Below are positions 62,336 to 64,000 of a stretch of 64,000 nucleotides of DNA, piece after piece. A program made the position numbers and the translations under genes. Each line of letters begins with the position of its first letter. Position 1 is the first letter of the stretch. This stretch comes from Heligmosomoides polygyrus polygyrus (Eukaryota; Nematoda; Chromadorea; Rhabditida; Heligmosomidae): contig OX377204.1 in NCBI GenBank assembly GCA_947396885.1, positions 89,972,728 to 90,036,727 of the forward strand, given 5' to 3'. The notes under the pieces are model-generated. The model made no database searches, was not told the DNA's origin, and was given only the letters and a program-made list of their open reading frames with translations.

Positions 62336-62850
62336 GTAGGCCAAATGCAAACAAAATAGGGTAACAACTTTGTTAGTGAATTGTCATGGAGCACCCCTCT
62401 ACCTAGGCAAGGGTTAAAACCGAATCAAATGAAACACGAGCGGTGATAGACGGTTAGCGTGATGGATAACTTCAGAGGTCGTAACCTGATTTTGAGCGAA
62501 CGAGGTCATTCTCTAGCTGTTTTTCTGGTGGCGCTGATGGCGTAACAGCTTGAGAATCCAACGTCGTCGTGCTCGCCTTCCCGTAAAGCAGCGGCGACGA
62601 TGATCAAGAGGCTACCGTACAGTTAAAGAGAGATACCGTAATCCATCGGCTACTGGAAATGGACTCGCAAATAATGAGCAGGGTTTCAAGGACGATTTTG
62701 TTGAGGGTTGACAGTCAAGAAGGCGGTAGTCCTGACTTTAATTTTGAGTTTTTTGGTTTTTTAAGGATCAAAGCAGCTTTAGGTAGTCCTCGCAGCTTTT
62801 TCTAAACAAAATGAGAGGTCGAGGTGAAAAAACTTTAACACATTTGCTTT
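62336..62850. other. No gene recognised
   Basis: No open frame of note; no window repeat. Confidence 0.3.
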
Positions 62851-62917
62851 AGCCTGGACCGGCTGGTAGAGAGGCTATATGCTGTTACAAGATGTTTTGT
62901 TGTGATCAAAACTTTTA

Positions 62918-62986
62918 CGCCAGGCGGGACTCAAACCCGCACCTTCTGCTTTCCAGGCAGCGATGTACGCCTTACACCACCGGCGC
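62918..62986 (-). pseudogene. tRNA-like unit, left arm
   Basis: On this strand GCGCCGGTGGTGTAAGGCGTACATCG...GGGTTTGAGTCCCGCCTGGCG. The B box has one change (GGTTTGAGTCC); the A box has lost a base. TTTT lies just downstream. Confidence 0.58.
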
Positions 62987-63037
62987 TGCTTCACCGCACG
63001 TAACATCCGCGACACGTAACATACGTGCGGTCAAACA

Positions 63038-63108
63038 GCGCCGGTGGTGTAAGGCGAACATCGCTGCCCTGAAAGCAAAAGATGCGGGTTCGAGTCCCGC
63101 CTGGCGCA
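63038..63108 (+). pseudogene. tRNA-like unit, right arm
   Basis: GCGCCGG...CTGGCGC acceptor, perfect B box GGTTCGAGTCC, anticodon arm CTGC-CCTGAAA-GCA, TTTT at about 63113-63116. Confidence 0.6.
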
Positions 63109-63149
63109 AGAGTTTTGATCGCAACAAAACATCCTGTAACAACATGTAC

Positions 63150-63825
63150 ATTATTCATTGCAAAACTTTGTGTAAACGGCATACAACTAATCAATCAGGT
63201 AAACAGGGCGACTTATTTAACGAGAACATGGCGCGGCCTTAACACGTAAATAACTTGATGACTTTTGCTATTTTTGCTCCTAAAAATAAGCTGTATGTGA
63301 AAATCTGCTGCAGCTAGAGGCGTTCGAATTTTGCATGTATTCCAACAGCTCCAACATTTTCGGACATCCCTAACCTATAAGTGGGCTGAACAAAACAGCA
63401 CTAAAATAGAGCCTTCCATGTGAGCAAATTATTTAGCCATATAAATAATGTAAAAATTCATGAAGTGAAGATGATCAGAATGTTCTATCAACTTGAGCAT
63501 AAAGCAAAGGTTCGTCTTAAGAAACTGGCGAAACGAACCTTTTCCCTGCTTCTTCTTTAATCTCATCCTCTCTTCTGTAGTGTTTCCTTACAATTATTTC
63601 CTTCTTTTTTTATTTTGTTTCCTTTTATAGGCATTTTTTAAAATGTAGACAACATCCACGAGTGAAAAGAACGAAGACTACAAAACTATGCTATAAAAGC
63701 GAGCCATAATACAGGAAGTCCCAAAAATGTTAGCGCTGTTTGAATGAACGAAAAATTCTAAAGATACCTTAGGTTTCTGCATACATATAGCTTATTTTTG
63801 AGAACAAGAAATCAATAGTTATCAG
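63150..63825. other. AT-rich intergenic DNA
   Basis: No gene, no bounded repeat. Confidence 0.3.
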
Positions 63826-63829
63826 GTTG

Positions 63830-64000
63830 TTTACATTAGAGATCACGCCATGCACTCGTTAAATATGTTGCTTTGCTTACCTGATTGATACCTTTATGCC
63901 GTTTACATAATATTTTACAATGAATAACGCTTTATTTTTTCACCTCTATTCCCTAAACCTTTTGTTTTAAAAAAGCTATAAGTACTACTCAAAGCTACTT
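63830..64000. mobile_element. FB1 central fragment, cut by window end
   Basis: GATCACGCCATGCACTCGTTAAATATGTTGCTTTGCTTACCTGATTGATACC and GTTTACATAATATTTTACAATG follow the FB1 centre. Confidence 0.5.

Larger units (their letters stand above)
62853..63145. mobile_element. tRNA-like foldback element, near-palindromic
   Basis: 62882-63002 and about 63023-63145 are reverse complements with scattered mismatches, leaving a loop of only about 20 bp (AACATCCGCGACACGTAACAT). Each arm has one tRNA-like unit. The left flank GGACCGGCTGGTAGAGAGGCTATATG matches 13291-13320. Confidence 0.82.

Overview
This is eukaryotic, non-coding, repeat-saturated DNA. The best guess for the host is a nematode, possibly strongylid or hookworm-like. 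The reason is that the only recognisable proteins are decayed pieces of RTE-type and CR1/jockey-like LINE reverse transcriptases and of mariner/Tc1 transposases, and the RTE C-termini (motifs GRPPRRWSDFLVKALNERYD and SWMAIARERNEW) look like those common in strongylid genomes. That assignment is from memory of protein families and was not searched. I see no host protein-coding gene I can defend; short isolated exons cannot be excluded.

The dominant component is one tRNA-derived SINE family (called SINE-A here), with about 50 full or partial copies on both strands. It has an A box (TAGCGCAGTCGG), a B box (GGTTCGGATTTCC), a body of about 200 bp and a (CTTTATC)n tail. Three copies have clear target-site duplications (10, 10 and 13 bp). 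A diverged second tRNA-SINE-like repeat (SINE-B) lies at 10.2-12.1 kb.

The second component is inverted-repeat DNA. FB1 is a foldback element of about 1 kb with near-complete examples at 1-925, 24710-25830 and 51717-52690 and many halves. A palindrome of about 1.05 kb with mariner-type ends sits at 33070-34115, inside an FB1 copy. MITE-2 is about 200 bp with TACATGTCGCG ends. MITE-3 has GGGCCCGGATTCATGA ends. MITE-5 has ends near TCTATCCTAATCGG. There are also several GC-rich hairpins of 100-200 bp at 39-42 kb.

The most unusual item is a set of tRNA-like units (Gly-type shape, intact B box, TTTT just downstream) arranged head to head as inverted pairs at 9.25-9.65, 22.2-22.5 and 62.9-63.1 kb, plus single units at 13.36 and 17.54 kb. 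The 9-kb pair has 120-bp arms identical over their whole length, and its loop is shared with the 13-kb copy, so this looks like a mobile foldback family carrying tRNA-like genes.

Autonomous relics are: an RTE 3' fragment with a 13-bp target duplication (18740-19489); RTE fragments at 44206-44730 and 53936-54358; CR1-like LINE ends at 44972-45775 and 61080-61577; mariner relics at 47942-48688 and 55350-55860; and a Tc1-type element with both ends and both TA sites, split by a SINE (58141-59697). The nesting gives a relative order: FB1 was hit by MITE-2 and by the mariner-type palindrome, and the Tc1 element and an AT-rich TTCGAA repeat were hit by SINE-A. Positions of repeat edges are read by eye and may be off by several bases.
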